Shown here: piece by piece, positions 54,644 through 63,914 of the stretch
How the letters are laid out: the number at the start of each line of letters is the position of its first letter
Numbering within the stretch: position 1 is the first letter of the stretch
Assembly: GCA_016210115.1 (NCBI GenBank)
Contig: JACQUW010000155.1
Coordinates: 1 to 64,000 of the forward strand
Length of the DNA stretch: 64,000 bases
Reading direction: 5' to 3'
From: Deltaproteobacteria bacterium
GTDB taxonomy: Bacteria > Desulfobacterota > Binatia > UBA9968
Position numbers and translations under genes: made by a program
The notes under the pieces: generated by a model
The model's input: the letters and a program-made list of their open reading frames with translations, nothing else
The model's database searches: none
Told to the model about the DNA's origin: nothing

Positions 54644-56425
54644 ATGAATAAAGGCAGCGTGGACGCGATCACTCTCTCGACGGTCTGGCATACGTTCCAG
54701 AGCACCTGCCGCGAGATGCGCCACGTGCTGGATCGGACGGCGCAGAACTATCTCATGGCCCAGCTCCATGATGTCGCTGCCGGCATCTGGGACGCTCAGG
54801 CTCGGACGCTCGCGGTTCCCGCCGGCCCGACATCCCAGCTCTTAGGCCAGAAATTCTCGGTTCGCTACATCCTGGACAAGTTCGGCGACAATCTTTACCC
54901 GGGAGACGTCATCCTCAACAACGATCCGTATCACGGCTACTGCAATCACCTGCCCGATTGGGGCTTCTTTCGTCCGATTTTTTACAAGGACGAGCTTTTG
55001 TTTTTCACTTTGGCTCGCGGCCACCAAATGGACACCGGCGGCTCTTATCCGGGAGCTTATTTTCCGGACGGCTACGATATTCACGCCGAGGGCTTGTGCA
55101 TTCCGCCGATCAAAGTCTTTGAAAAGGGCATCGAGCGAAAAGATGTCTTCGAGCTGGTGTGGAACAACGTCCGATGGCCGGAAGCGGTGCGGGTCGACAA
55201 CTACGCGCTCATCGCCGCCACTCAGATCTGCGAGAATCGACTTTTGGCTCTGGTCAAACGATACGGCAGAGATACGGTCTTGGATTGTGTCGAGGAAATG
55301 TTGAGCCGGACGGAGCGAGCCATCCGCGCGCAGATCGCCGAAGTTCCCGATGGAACCTACCATGGTGAATCCGCTTCCGACGATGACGGAACGGAGCACG
55401 ATGTCCCGGTGTGGGTGCGCTGCGAAGTCACCGTTCGAGACGACGAGATGACGATCGATTTCTCCAGGAGCGAAAAACAGCGAAAGGGATTCGTCAACAA
55501 CACGCTTCCTTCAACCTACAGCAGGGCCATCGCCGGGAGTTTTCTGTTTTTCGATTCGTCCCTCGCCGATTTTCATAATGAAGGAAGTATGAAGCCGGTT
55601 AAAGTCGTGGCTCCGGAGGGAAGCGTCGTAAACGCGAAATACCCCGCAACGGTCGGCGGCTCTCCTGTGAGCGTGGGCGCCCAAATTCTCGAAGCGACCG
55701 TCATGGCCCTTTCTCGGGCGATGCCACACAAGGCGATCGCTTGCTGGGGGCGGCATCGCGGTCATTATATCTTCGGCACCGACCCGCGAAACGGAGAACG
55801 CTACGTGCAGACGACCTTTGACTCTGACGGGGGCGCCGGAGCGGTTTGGGGGTATGACGGCTATGAGGGCGCCTGTACTTTTCCCACTTTGGGGTCCGTG
55901 CAAAGAGGAAACGTAGAAGAAGTAGAAATCCGATTTCCATGGCGGATCGTTCGCTACCATATGGTTAAGGACCTCTCCGGAGCAGGCAAATGGCGTGGCG
56001 GGTCCGGGATGCACTGGGAAGCATTAAACGTGGGAAGTGACGGCGGGATGGCTACCGGCAGCTCTGATGGTGACCAGACGCAACCTCCGGCGGCAGCCGG
56101 TGGAATGCCGGGGCCGCTGTGCAAGGCTTATCTCGAAAGAGACGGCGAGCGGATTGTCGTCAAGCCCCACCGGATGTATCAGATCCGTACCGGCGATCTT
56201 TTGGTGAAAACCAGCGGCGGCGGTTCGGGTGTGGGAAACCCGCGGGAGCGAGATCCTGAAAAAGTGCTGAACGACGTTATCGACGAGTTCATCAGCCTGG
56301 ACGTTGCTGAGAAAATCTATCGTGTTGCCATTGATCCGAACACGATGGAAATAGATTGGGACAAAACGCGGGCATTAAGAGACGACCCGAAAAGGAGTCC
56401 GTTAGATGAAACGGATTTGCTTTGA
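54644..56425 (+). CDS. hyuB: Hydantoinase/oxoprolinase subunit B (HyuB family)
   Basis: A 593-residue protein matching HyuB: LSTVWHTFQSTCREMRHVLD at the start, the VILNNDPYHGYCNHLPDWGF segment, RGHQMDTGGSYPGAY, and the C-terminal TSGGGSGVGNPRERDPEKVL. It forms the enzyme with HyuA. GGAGG of an interspersed repeat lies seven bases before the ATG. Its 3-prime end overlaps the TAXI SBP gene by about 20 bases, tying enzyme and uptake genes into one operon. The substrate could be a hydantoin, a lactam or a ketone. Confidence 0.9.
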   Translation: MNKGSVDAITLSTVWHTFQSTCREMRHVLDRTAQNYLMAQLHDVAAGIWDAQARTLAVPAGPTSQLLGQKFSVRYILDKFGDNLYPGDVILNNDPYHGYCNHLPDWGFFRPIFYKDELLFFTLARGHQMDTGGSYPGAYFPDGYDIHAEGLCIPPIKVFEKGIERKDVFELVWNNVRWPEAVRVDNYALIAATQICENRLLALVKRYGRDTVLDCVEEMLSRTERAIRAQIAEVPDGTYHGESASDDDGTEHDVPVWVRCEVTVRDDEMTIDFSRSEKQRKGFVNNTLPSTYSRAIAGSFLFFDSSLADFHNEGSMKPVKVVAPEGSVVNAKYPATVGGSPVSVGAQILEATVMALSRAMPHKAIACWGRHRGHYIFGTDPRNGERYVQTTFDSDGGAGAVWGYDGYEGACTFPTLGSVQRGNVEEVEIRFPWRIVRYHMVKDLSGAGKWRGGSGMHWEALNVGSDGGMATGSSDGDQTQPPAAAGGMPGPLCKAYLERDGERIVVKPHRMYQIRTGDLLVKTSGGGSGVGNPRERDPEKVLNDVIDEFISLDVAEKIYRVAIDPNTMEIDWDKTRALRDDPKRSPLDETDLL

Positions 56426-57413
56426 GCGTCTCGTCGTCCATCTCGCGGGCTTGATGCTCGCAGTGGTTCCGGTCAAGGCGGCAGAACAGAGGAGCGCCAC
56501 ATTGGCCACTCATGCCGTCGGAAGCCTGTACAACGCCTTGGGAACAGGCATTGCGACCGTTATCAGCCGCCATACGCCGATGACGGTCCGGGTTCAGCCC
56601 TTTGCGGGACCTCCCGCCTGGCTTCCGTCAATGAATACAGGGGAGACAGACATGGGAGTTCTCACCAGCGCCGATGCGGTGATCTCCTACAAAGGCATCA
56701 TTCTCTATAAGAAGTCTTATAACAATACCCGTCTTTTAATCGTCGGAGGCGTTCTCCAACTTTCCTTTTACGTTCCGAAGAACTCACCGATCGAGACGGT
56801 CGCTCACCTGAAGGGCAAGCGGATTCCGGCGGATTATCGCGCGACGCCAATCGTGAGGCTTAGCAGCACCGCCGCACTCGCGACCGGCGGCCTTACCTAC
56901 AATGACATCGTGAAAGTGCCGGTATCCGATTTGCAGGCCGGCGCTCAGGCTTTCATGGAGGGTAGAACCGATGCCGGCTGGCACTCTCTCGGCAGCCCGG
57001 CTGTCGAGGAAGCCAACGCCAGAAAAGGAGGCGTGAAGTTCGTATCAGTAATATCCACCCCCGAAGGCGAGAAGAGAATGGCGGATGTTTATCCGGGGAG
57101 CTATCCGAGTATTGTCAAGGCAGGCTCGGCAACCGGCATCGTGAAGGACACTGCGGTTCTAACCAATGACATCTACCTGGTGGCCTCCAAAGATCTCAGC
57201 GAGGAAGCGGCTCATGACGCAGTACGAGCCCTATGGGAGTTCAACCAAGAACTCGGGGCGGCATACCCGGCTCTCAAGGCCTGGCGGCGCGAGCGTATGG
57301 TCGCCCAAAATGCCGTGATACCCTATCACCCTGGGGCCGTGAAGTTCTTCAAGGAAAAGCAGATATGGAACAAGGAGATGGAGGCTATCCAGACAAAGCT
57401 CTTGACCCGATAG
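56406..57413 (+). CDS. TAXI-family TRAP transporter solute-binding protein
   Basis: A 335-residue exported SBP with signal peptide (1-26, VPVKAAEQ). The mature chain ATLATHAVGSLYNALGTGIA and INTGE-like MNTGETDMGVLTSADA are typical of the TAXI group, which feeds fused TRAP permeases. It overlaps both hyuB and the permease gene. It is the only SBP in the window with its own membrane partner. Confidence 0.88.
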   Translation: MKRICFERLVVHLAGLMLAVVPVKAAEQRSATLATHAVGSLYNALGTGIATVISRHTPMTVRVQPFAGPPAWLPSMNTGETDMGVLTSADAVISYKGIILYKKSYNNTRLLIVGGVLQLSFYVPKNSPIETVAHLKGKRIPADYRATPIVRLSSTAALATGGLTYNDIVKVPVSDLQAGAQAFMEGRTDAGWHSLGSPAVEEANARKGGVKFVSVISTPEGEKRMADVYPGSYPSIVKAGSATGIVKDTAVLTNDIYLVASKDLSEEAAHDAVRALWEFNQELGAAYPALKAWRRERMVAQNAVIPYHPGAVKFFKEKQIWNKEMEAIQTKLLTR

Positions 57414-59398
57414 GGAACGACTCGCAACCAGATCAGTTATCGAAGCTCGAAGGGCTACCTCGCCTGAGAAAGCTGAAGCATCCGGGGATGCGGCTGTTTC
57501 AGCGCTCGATGCTTTGGTGTATTCCGCTTTTTGTTCTTTTCTTTAATTTCGACGTTCCTTCCCGTCTGGGGCTCGCCATCCTCCAGGAGCAGTACCTCGG
57601 AGTCGTTCTCATTCTGGTATTGAGCTCCATTTTCCTCTCTAAACCCGCCCACCCCAGCGCTTCTAGAAAAAGAGCGCCATGGTATGACGTTCTGCTGGCT
57701 CTACTAAGCGTTGGGGTCGGCAGCTATCTGGTTCTGTTTTATCCCCAGATGGTGAATGAGCTGGGAGAACTGACCGCAGATAAAATCATCCTGGGAACGA
57801 TCGCCATCCTCCTCGTCATGGAGGCTTGCCGGAGGATGAGCGGCTGGGTGCTGGTTATCCTTGCCGCCCTGCTGATTTTCTACGCCCGTTACGCCTATCT
57901 GTTTCCTGGTCTTCTGAATGCCAAGGGAATTTCGTGGTCGAAGTTGGCGGTCCATCTTTTTGTTGACCCCAATTCCCTGCTGGGAATTCCGTTGGCCATT
58001 GCGGCCACCACTGTGGCTTCGTTTATCGTCTTCGGCCAGTTCCTCTACGCGTCAGGCGGCGGTGATTTCTTTACGGAAGTGGCGATGGCTCTCATGGGAA
58101 GGTTCCGCGGCGGAGCGGCGAAGATTTCCGTCCTCGCGAGCGCCCTCTTCGGAACGATCTCCGGGAGTCCGGTGGCGAACGTTGTTGTCGATGGCGCCAT
58201 CACGATCCCCATGATGGTGCGCGCGGGATACAAGCCCCACGTGGCCGCGGCCGTGGAATCCGTCGCTTCCAACGGCGGGCAGCTCATGCCTCCAGTCATG
58301 GGAGCTGCGGCTTTCGTCATGGCGGAGTTTCTCGGCATGCCTTATTCGCAGGTGGCTTTGGCCGCCGCCATCCCCGCCATTCTTTATTACCTGGCTCTCT
58401 TTGTCCAGGTTGACCTCGAGGCGGGAAAAACGGGAATCAACCGTATCTTACCTGCGAATATCCCTCATTTGGGGAAAGTTTTAGCCAGGGGATGGATTTT
58501 TATTATTCCGATGGCGCTGATCATTTACATCCTGTTCATTCTGAATCTAAGCGCCGCCAAGGCGGGTTTCTACGCCGCCGGGGTTGCTTTGCTGGTTACT
58601 TTTTTTCGCCCCGAGGCGCGCATCAACCTCAAGAAGTTCATGTGGATTCTCGAAGATTCAGGGCTGGCGATGCTGGAGGTCGTGATCGTCTGTGCAGTTG
58701 CGGGAATCGTCATAGGGGTGCTCACGTTGACCGGGCTTCCCTTCGTCTTTACACTTTTCGTCGAACGATTCGGCCCGGACAATATCTTTTTTATCCTTGT
58801 GGTGACGGGGTTAATCGCTCTGGTTCTTGGCATGGGAATGCCGACCACCGCGGTTTACGTCATCGTCGCTTTGACGCTGGCGCCAGCCCTGACCAAGCTC
58901 GGAATTCTTCCCCTGGCGGCTCATCTCTTTGTTTTCTACTGGGCGATGCTCTCCATGATTACGCCACCAATTTGTATCGCAGCTTATGCGGGAGCCGCGA
59001 TAGCGGGCACAAGTCCCATGCGCACCGGATACGCCTGCATGCGATTGGCTATCATTGCTTATGTGGTTCCGTTTGTCTTTGTCTTTGACCCGCTGCTCCT
59101 TCTTCAAGGGCCTCCGTCGCTGGTGATCCTGGCCGTGGGAACCGCAGCCGTCGGGACGATAGCGATCGGCATTGCCATGGTCGGCTATTTTGTCCGCCCG
59201 GTACATTGGATCAAGCGTATGTCGCTGCTTTGCGGCGGCATCGCTCTCTTAGTCCCTCCGGGGGGGACGGTCTCTTTTAGCTGGGCGATCAATGCGTTCG
59301 GCGGCCTCACCTGCTTTGCGATTGTTCTTCATGAGTGGGGCCGCCGGAAACAAAAAGTCGCCCCAGTAGATTCTGTGGCGGTGGTTGAGCAAAGATGA
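57365..59398 (+). CDS. Fused TRAP transporter membrane subunit (DctQM)
   Basis: About 677 residues with some seventeen or more hydrophobic segments. The N-terminal small (DctQ-like) part is fused to the large DctM part, as usual for TAXI-type systems. DctM features include ALFGTISGSPVANVVVDGAI, ESVASNGGQLMPPVMGAAAF and GMGMPTTAVYVIVALTLAPA. It imports the ligand of the preceding SBP using the sodium or proton gradient. The start is uncertain: the ATG at 57365 overlaps the SBP gene and the one at 57488 is also possible. Confidence 0.88.
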   Translation: MEQGDGGYPDKALDPIGNDSQPDQLSKLEGLPRLRKLKHPGMRLFQRSMLWCIPLFVLFFNFDVPSRLGLAILQEQYLGVVLILVLSSIFLSKPAHPSASRKRAPWYDVLLALLSVGVGSYLVLFYPQMVNELGELTADKIILGTIAILLVMEACRRMSGWVLVILAALLIFYARYAYLFPGLLNAKGISWSKLAVHLFVDPNSLLGIPLAIAATTVASFIVFGQFLYASGGGDFFTEVAMALMGRFRGGAAKISVLASALFGTISGSPVANVVVDGAITIPMMVRAGYKPHVAAAVESVASNGGQLMPPVMGAAAFVMAEFLGMPYSQVALAAAIPAILYYLALFVQVDLEAGKTGINRILPANIPHLGKVLARGWIFIIPMALIIYILFILNLSAAKAGFYAAGVALLVTFFRPEARINLKKFMWILEDSGLAMLEVVIVCAVAGIVIGVLTLTGLPFVFTLFVERFGPDNIFFILVVTGLIALVLGMGMPTTAVYVIVALTLAPALTKLGILPLAAHLFVFYWAMLSMITPPICIAAYAGAAIAGTSPMRTGYACMRLAIIAYVVPFVFVFDPLLLLQGPPSLVILAVGTAAVGTIAIGIAMVGYFVRPVHWIKRMSLLCGGIALLVPPGGTVSFSWAINAFGGLTCFAIVLHEWGRRKQKVAPVDSVAVVEQR

Positions 59399-59797
59399 GA
59401 TTCCGTTTGCTTGCAAGAGTCACTGAAGGCCGCTAATATCGCGCTCACAAACATTCAGGAGGAAAGACTCCTCTTCTTTCGCAATGCGGCTATTTTTCTG
59501 TTACTTGCCTTCCATGCTTCCGCAAATGCAGAAGAGATCCGGATTCCTGCCTGCGCGGGAATGACCATGAATTGTTTCACCCTGAAGCATGAAAGCCGCA
59601 CACGAGCCCAAGGGGCGGGAGGAAGAGGGCCGCGGACGTCCGATGAGCCCGGTTCGACTCATGGCACCTGCCCATCGGCCGCGGCCCGAAGCCTTTCGCC
59701 CCGAGGCTCGCTTTCGGGGGAATGACGACAAACCGGGGCACCGATGTTCTCATCGATACTCCCAGACAGAAGATTTGGCGGGTTAGGAGGTTTTGCG
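59399..59797. repeat. Repeat-bearing region between TRAP and dehydrogenase genes
   Basis: About 400 bases holding TTCCTGCCTGCGCGGGAA (near 59544-59561), a hairpin repeat relative of the one at 52238, and a copy (59672-59722) of the GGCCGCGGCC-type repeat. No coding frame is convincing. It probably also holds the dehydrogenase promoter. Confidence 0.6.
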
Positions 59798-60547
59798 ATG
59801 CGACTTAAAGATCAAGTAGCGATCGTTACCGGCGCGGCCCAGGGGATCGGCGCGGCTTATGCACGGGGTCTTGCCAGAGAAGGCGCGGCCGTCGCTGTCG
59901 TGGATATCCTGGATCCAAATCCGGTCGCTAAAGAGATCGTTGACAGCGATGGCAGAGCGCTCCCCATGGTCGTGGATGTCTCTGACGAAAAGCAAACTCA
60001 GGAGATGGCGCGAAAAGTCAAAGAGACCTTCGGCCGCATCGACATTCTCGTCAACAACGCCGCGGTTTACGGCACGATCGTGCGGAAGCCGTTCGAAGAA
60101 ATCAACGTAGAAGAGTGGGACAAGGTCATGGCCGTGAATGTCCGCGGCATTTTTCTCTGCGTTAAGTCGGTAACGCCCTACATGAAAGCGCAAAAGCGGG
60201 GAAAAATCATCAACGTCACCTCCAGCACTTTCTTCAAAGGCAACGCCAACTTTCTCCATTACGTAAGCTCCAAAGGCGCCGTCGTCGCCATGACCCGTTC
60301 GCTGGCCCGCGAGCTAGGCAGCCACAACATTAACGTCAACGCCATCGCCCCCGGGCAAACCATGAGCGAAGCGAATTTAGCGCGGGGCGAGGGTACGGAT
60401 GCTCATTCGACACAAAGTCGCCTGCTCAAAGGGAGGCGGTTATTTCCCGAGCATCTGGTGGGGACAATTATCTATTTGAGCTCTTCGGATAGCGATATGA
60501 TGACAGGGCAGGTTCTTCTGGTGGACGGCGGGACGGCTTTCCACTGA
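59798..60547 (+). CDS. Short-chain dehydrogenase/reductase
   Basis: A 249-residue classical SDR. The NAD(P) site VTGAAQGIGAAYARGLAREG has the T-G-x3-G-x-G pattern, with Asp in VAVVDILD suggesting NAD. NNAAVYG, the catalytic Ser in NVTSSTFF and the Y-x3-K pair in HYVSSKGAVVAM are all present, and the end GQVLLVDGGTAFH is standard. GGAGG precedes the ATG; a longer frame from 59744 lacks one. The oxidised alcohol is not known; it may act with the HyuAB pathway just upstream. Confidence 0.92.
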   Translation: MRLKDQVAIVTGAAQGIGAAYARGLAREGAAVAVVDILDPNPVAKEIVDSDGRALPMVVDVSDEKQTQEMARKVKETFGRIDILVNNAAVYGTIVRKPFEEINVEEWDKVMAVNVRGIFLCVKSVTPYMKAQKRGKIINVTSSTFFKGNANFLHYVSSKGAVVAMTRSLARELGSHNINVNAIAPGQTMSEANLARGEGTDAHSTQSRLLKGRRLFPEHLVGTIIYLSSSDSDMMTGQVLLVDGGTAFH

Positions 60548-60605
60548 CCTCTCTCGGGCGCGAATTTAAACGCAGAAATGCAGATGATCCCACGGCGTGG
60601 ACTTT

Positions 60606-62255
60606 TCAGCGACTAGACTCGCCCGACTTTCCCTCGGTCACTCGCACGAGTGTCATGGCCGTCCGCCGGCCGAGAATGCCATCTTCGGAAAGCCCGGTCT
60701 TGCGCTGGAAGCGCCGCACCGCGCGCTCGAATCGGTCGTCATAACTGGTAGGAATCGGATGTCTCAAATGCCCCAACTCGCGCAGCCGCGCCCCAAGCAG
60801 GGTAATTAAGCGCCGGCTCCACTCGTTCGCCGGGATTTCAGACCAGCCGTCCGGATTGCGCCAAATAATCCAGGCCGACTGCGCCCTGCGGGAGTCCAAC
60901 TCCGCCAGGGCAAGCGTGGACTCTTGTCCGTCCGCCGACAAAAGACGCAGGCGCTCGCCTTCGAGCCGAACCAGATATTTCTGAGGCTCGTTCTTCCACT
61001 TCAGGATTGCCGGCAGCCCAATCGCCTTGAGATCAGACCAGGGGGGGGATACCAGGAAATCCGCCTCAAGCCCATGGCGAGCGGCGATTAGGCGGAAATC
61101 CAGCGAGCCTTCAGGGTTGCTGGGCCAGCCCGCGCTCTCTTCCCTGGAGATTCCTTTCACCCTCCAAAGCTCGAGCAGTTTTCTTAGGAGCGCCCTCTCG
61201 CTCGCCTCTGTCACTTTTGAGAGATCGGGTTCCGCCTGCGACTGAGCTTCACGCAAAGTCAAAACCGGCTTTGCGTGAACGGCCGAAACCGTGGCGGCTG
61301 GAGGCGCAGGATAGATGAGCCGGCCAATCCATTCGCCGCCACCATTGCGCGCGAAGAGGGCGACCCCGCCCAAGAGCGTCGCGGCAAGACCGGCGGCTGC
61401 AACCGATGGCCTGATGAAGAAACTTGACGGCCGAGGAGTTCCGCCTCCCAGGCTCTGGATCGCTGCATCCGCGATCGAGCCGCTGATGTTGGGCGCACCG
61501 GCGGCAAAGCCCATCGATAACGCGCGGTCACATGCCAGGTTGATCAGCCGCGGGAAGCCTTTCGAATAGACCCAGATTTTTTTCACTGCGGCCCGGGTGA
61601 ACGGCGAGTTTCCCGCTTGGCCCGCGCGGTGTATCCGATGTTCTATATAGGATTGGCACTCGCTGTAGGAAAAGGGCCTGAGATAACATCGGACTCCAAC
61701 CCGCTGATTCAGTTGCCGCAACTCGTGTCGCTGAAGCCTTTCCTCCATCTCCGTCTGAGCAACAAGCACGATTTGCAGAAGCTTGCGGGTGGGGGTTTGA
61801 ATATTCGAAAGAATGCGGATTTGTTCCAGAAGCGTGACAGAGAGGCGCTGCGCTTCGTCCATCAAAACGACAACGCATTCTCCGCGTCCTCCACATTCCA
61901 GCAGATATTTTTCCAAAGCCCGCATCAGAAAAGCGTAAGTCAGCCGCTCCGTAACAATTCCAAGGTCTTCGGCGATGGCTCGAAGAAGGCCAACCACTGT
62001 CAGATGAGGATCCAGAACGAGGGCGGTCTTGTATTTCGGCGCAAGGACCTCCAGGAGCGTGTAGCAAAGGGTGGTTTTGCCCGTACCGACCTCGCCGATA
62101 ATGGTGATGACCCCTTTTTGGGTTTCCAATCCGTGCAGCACGGACTGGAGCGTGTCCTGATGCTGGCGGCTCTGAAAAAGAAAGCGAGGATCGGGAGTGA
62201 GGGCAAAAGGAGTTTCTGTCAGATTATAGAAACGTTCGTACGGCTGCAGCGTCAT
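60606..62255 (-). CDS. ExeA/GspA-like ATPase with peptidoglycan-binding domain
   Basis: A 549-residue protein. The cytosolic AAA+ part starts LQPYERFYNLTETPFALTPD (the ExeA pattern), with Walker A IIGEVGTGKTTLCYTLLEVL and Walker B CVVVLMDEAQRL. A membrane helix near residue 285 (AAAGLAATLLGGVALFARNG) leads to a periplasmic part that ends in a PG_binding_1 domain (HPIPTSYDDRFERAVRRFQR, TGLSEDGILGRRTAMTLVRV). ExeA of type II secretion remodels peptidoglycan for secretin assembly. The start was set where the ExeA pattern begins; the open frame reaches further upstream into the TPR gene. Confidence 0.87.
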   Translation of the reverse strand: MTLQPYERFYNLTETPFALTPDPRFLFQSRQHQDTLQSVLHGLETQKGVITIIGEVGTGKTTLCYTLLEVLAPKYKTALVLDPHLTVVGLLRAIAEDLGIVTERLTYAFLMRALEKYLLECGGRGECVVVLMDEAQRLSVTLLEQIRILSNIQTPTRKLLQIVLVAQTEMEERLQRHELRQLNQRVGVRCYLRPFSYSECQSYIEHRIHRAGQAGNSPFTRAAVKKIWVYSKGFPRLINLACDRALSMGFAAGAPNISGSIADAAIQSLGGGTPRPSSFFIRPSVAAAGLAATLLGGVALFARNGGGEWIGRLIYPAPPAATVSAVHAKPVLTLREAQSQAEPDLSKVTEASERALLRKLLELWRVKGISREESAGWPSNPEGSLDFRLIAARHGLEADFLVSPPWSDLKAIGLPAILKWKNEPQKYLVRLEGERLRLLSADGQESTLALAELDSRRAQSAWIIWRNPDGWSEIPANEWSRRLITLLGARLRELGHLRHPIPTSYDDRFERAVRRFQRKTGLSEDGILGRRTAMTLVRVTEGKSGESSR

Positions 62256-62307
62256 TTTCCTATTGAGAAAAACCGCGGCGCCGGTTTGGATTCCAGACGA
62301 GACTTGG

Positions 62308-62655
62308 TCACGATTTCCCGGCTTCTTTTTTTGCCTGGAGCTCTCTCTTCCACCCCAGGGTTCTGGCCTTGGCGCTGATATGCTCCGCCTCCGCAATCAA
62401 CCCCTTGCGCTGATAAAAAATCGAAAGACTCGTATAGGCCAGCTCGTCTTCCGGGCTCACTTCGATGAGCTTCTTTGCCACTTCTATCGCTTCATCCAGC
62501 CGGTCCTTGTTGGCATAGGCCACAGCCAGCGCGTGGAGCGCATCCGCATAATTCGGATCTTCCCGCAAAGCTTTCCGGTAAGCGTCGATGGCCTCGTCCA
62601 GCCTGTCCTCGGAGAAAAATTCCATTCCCTGGTTGTAGTAATCTTCCTTGGTCAT
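62308..62655 (-). CDS. Small TPR protein
   Basis: A 115-residue protein of about three tetratricopeptide repeats: EDRLDEAIDAYRKALREDPN, YADALHALAVAYANKDRLDE and the following helix pair AEEVAKKLIEVSPEDELAY-like unit, then a less regular third. It is a likely assembly or docking partner. Its ATG overlaps the stop of the PAS/receiver gene (ATGA) and it precedes the ExeA gene by 52 bases, so the three are one operon. Confidence 0.85.
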   Translation of the reverse strand: MTKEDYYNQGMEFFSEDRLDEAIDAYRKALREDPNYADALHALAVAYANKDRLDEAIEVAKKLIEVSPEDELAYTSLSIFYQRKGLIAEAEHISAKARTLGWKRELQAKKEAGKS

Positions 62656-63809
62656 TGACGGCTTTCCTTGCCAGCGAGAGGAGTCTCACCGGACCCTGTT
62701 GGACACAATCTTGGACCATCGGGAAGTATTCCGCTGCATTGATCAAGAATGGTCTTCTTAAGTCGCGCCGGGTCGATCGGCTTTTTGAATATCACCGTCT
62801 GGAGTCCTTGCTGGCAGCTTCGTTTGATCACGTGATCCTTATCATAGTAGAAGGCTGTCATAAGAATGACCGGCAGGTGCGGGCTCTTCTGCTTGACCGC
62901 CCGGTAAAGTTCGTAGCCGTCCATGTCAGGCATAACCACATCGCTCAGGATCAAGTCAAAGGGCTGCTTTTCCACAAGCTCCATGGCTTTTCTCCCGGAG
63001 GCGGCCGTTTCCACTAGACAAGCTTCCCGTGTCAGGAGTTCCCTGAGCGAATGGCATACGCCGAGGTCATCATCAACCACCAGCAGCCGCAACCCTTTCA
63101 GAGAGACGCGTTCTTCTTTTTGGTCGTCTCCGTCTGCCGCGGCAGCGCCTACGATCCCCAGATCCGCCATCATCTTGCCGCCAAAGTATTCCTTAGTCCC
63201 GTATTGTCCCCCTTCTGCCATTTCACCGATGCGACGGGTTATGTCCTGAATCTTCTTCACGTGACGATCCACGGAATCCAACCGCTCCGACTCTACAATG
63301 TAGTCCTCATCGGTCGCGACTTTGCCGACGTATTGTTGCAATAAGCTGAGGTGATTGACGAGCACCTCCAGAGAGTTGTTGATTTCGTGAGAAAGGCCGA
63401 TCGCAATCTCGCAAAGGGTGGCGAGCTGATCTCGGCGCCGGATCTCCCGAATGTCCTTGGCGAAACCGATGGACCCGATCTCGGCGTCCTGGTCATCGTA
63501 TATAACTGACGCGGAAATCGTTACGGGGATCTGGTCTCCTCGTTTGGTCCTGAAAGTTGTCTCGAAATTGCTGAGCTTTCCTTTTTCTCCGACGTCCCCG
63601 CGGCGCATTGCGGCCATAACTTTCCTGGCCTCGTCCAGACTCGGATAGATCTCAAGCACGCTCTTTCCCAACATCTCTTCCTGTGTGAAACCAAGGTTAT
63701 TTCTCGCGCCGTCGTTGTAAAATACTATGATTCCTTGCCTGTTTACGGCGACGATGATATCAGGGCAGCTCTCAACCAGCTTCTGAAAGTATTCGGGCGG
63801 GAGAAACAT
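62652..63809 (-). CDS. PAS - HisKA-like - receiver protein lacking a kinase ATPase domain
   Basis: A 385-residue cytosolic protein. A PAS domain (about 9-122) is followed by a HisKA-like helix pair with the H-box EIAIGLSHEINNSLEVLV (His141), then a linker where the ATP-binding (HATPase) domain should be but is absent, and a complete receiver domain (about 236-355: LLVVDDDLGVCHSLRELL, LILSDVVMPDMDGYELY, VILMTAF and FKKPID). It cannot phosphorylate itself without an outside kinase. It heads the TPR/ExeA operon, so it may control envelope or secretion assembly. Confidence 0.85.
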   Translation of the reverse strand: MFLPPEYFQKLVESCPDIIVAVNRQGIIVFYNDGARNNLGFTQEEMLGKSVLEIYPSLDEARKVMAAMRRGDVGEKGKLSNFETTFRTKRGDQIPVTISASVIYDDQDAEIGSIGFAKDIREIRRRDQLATLCEIAIGLSHEINNSLEVLVNHLSLLQQYVGKVATDEDYIVESERLDSVDRHVKKIQDITRRIGEMAEGGQYGTKEYFGGKMMADLGIVGAAAADGDDQKEERVSLKGLRLLVVDDDLGVCHSLRELLTREACLVETAASGRKAMELVEKQPFDLILSDVVMPDMDGYELYRAVKQKSPHLPVILMTAFYYDKDHVIKRSCQQGLQTVIFKKPIDPARLKKTILDQCSGILPDGPRLCPTGSGETPLAGKESRQ

Positions 63810-63914
63810 AAGGGTCCTATTATCTTTCTAGCATAAGTCCTTACGCGGGTCGAGTTGATTGAAAGGCAAAGTTGTCCTTGACTCCGTTCCGCGTCAAACC
63901 TAAGATTTGTTCTC

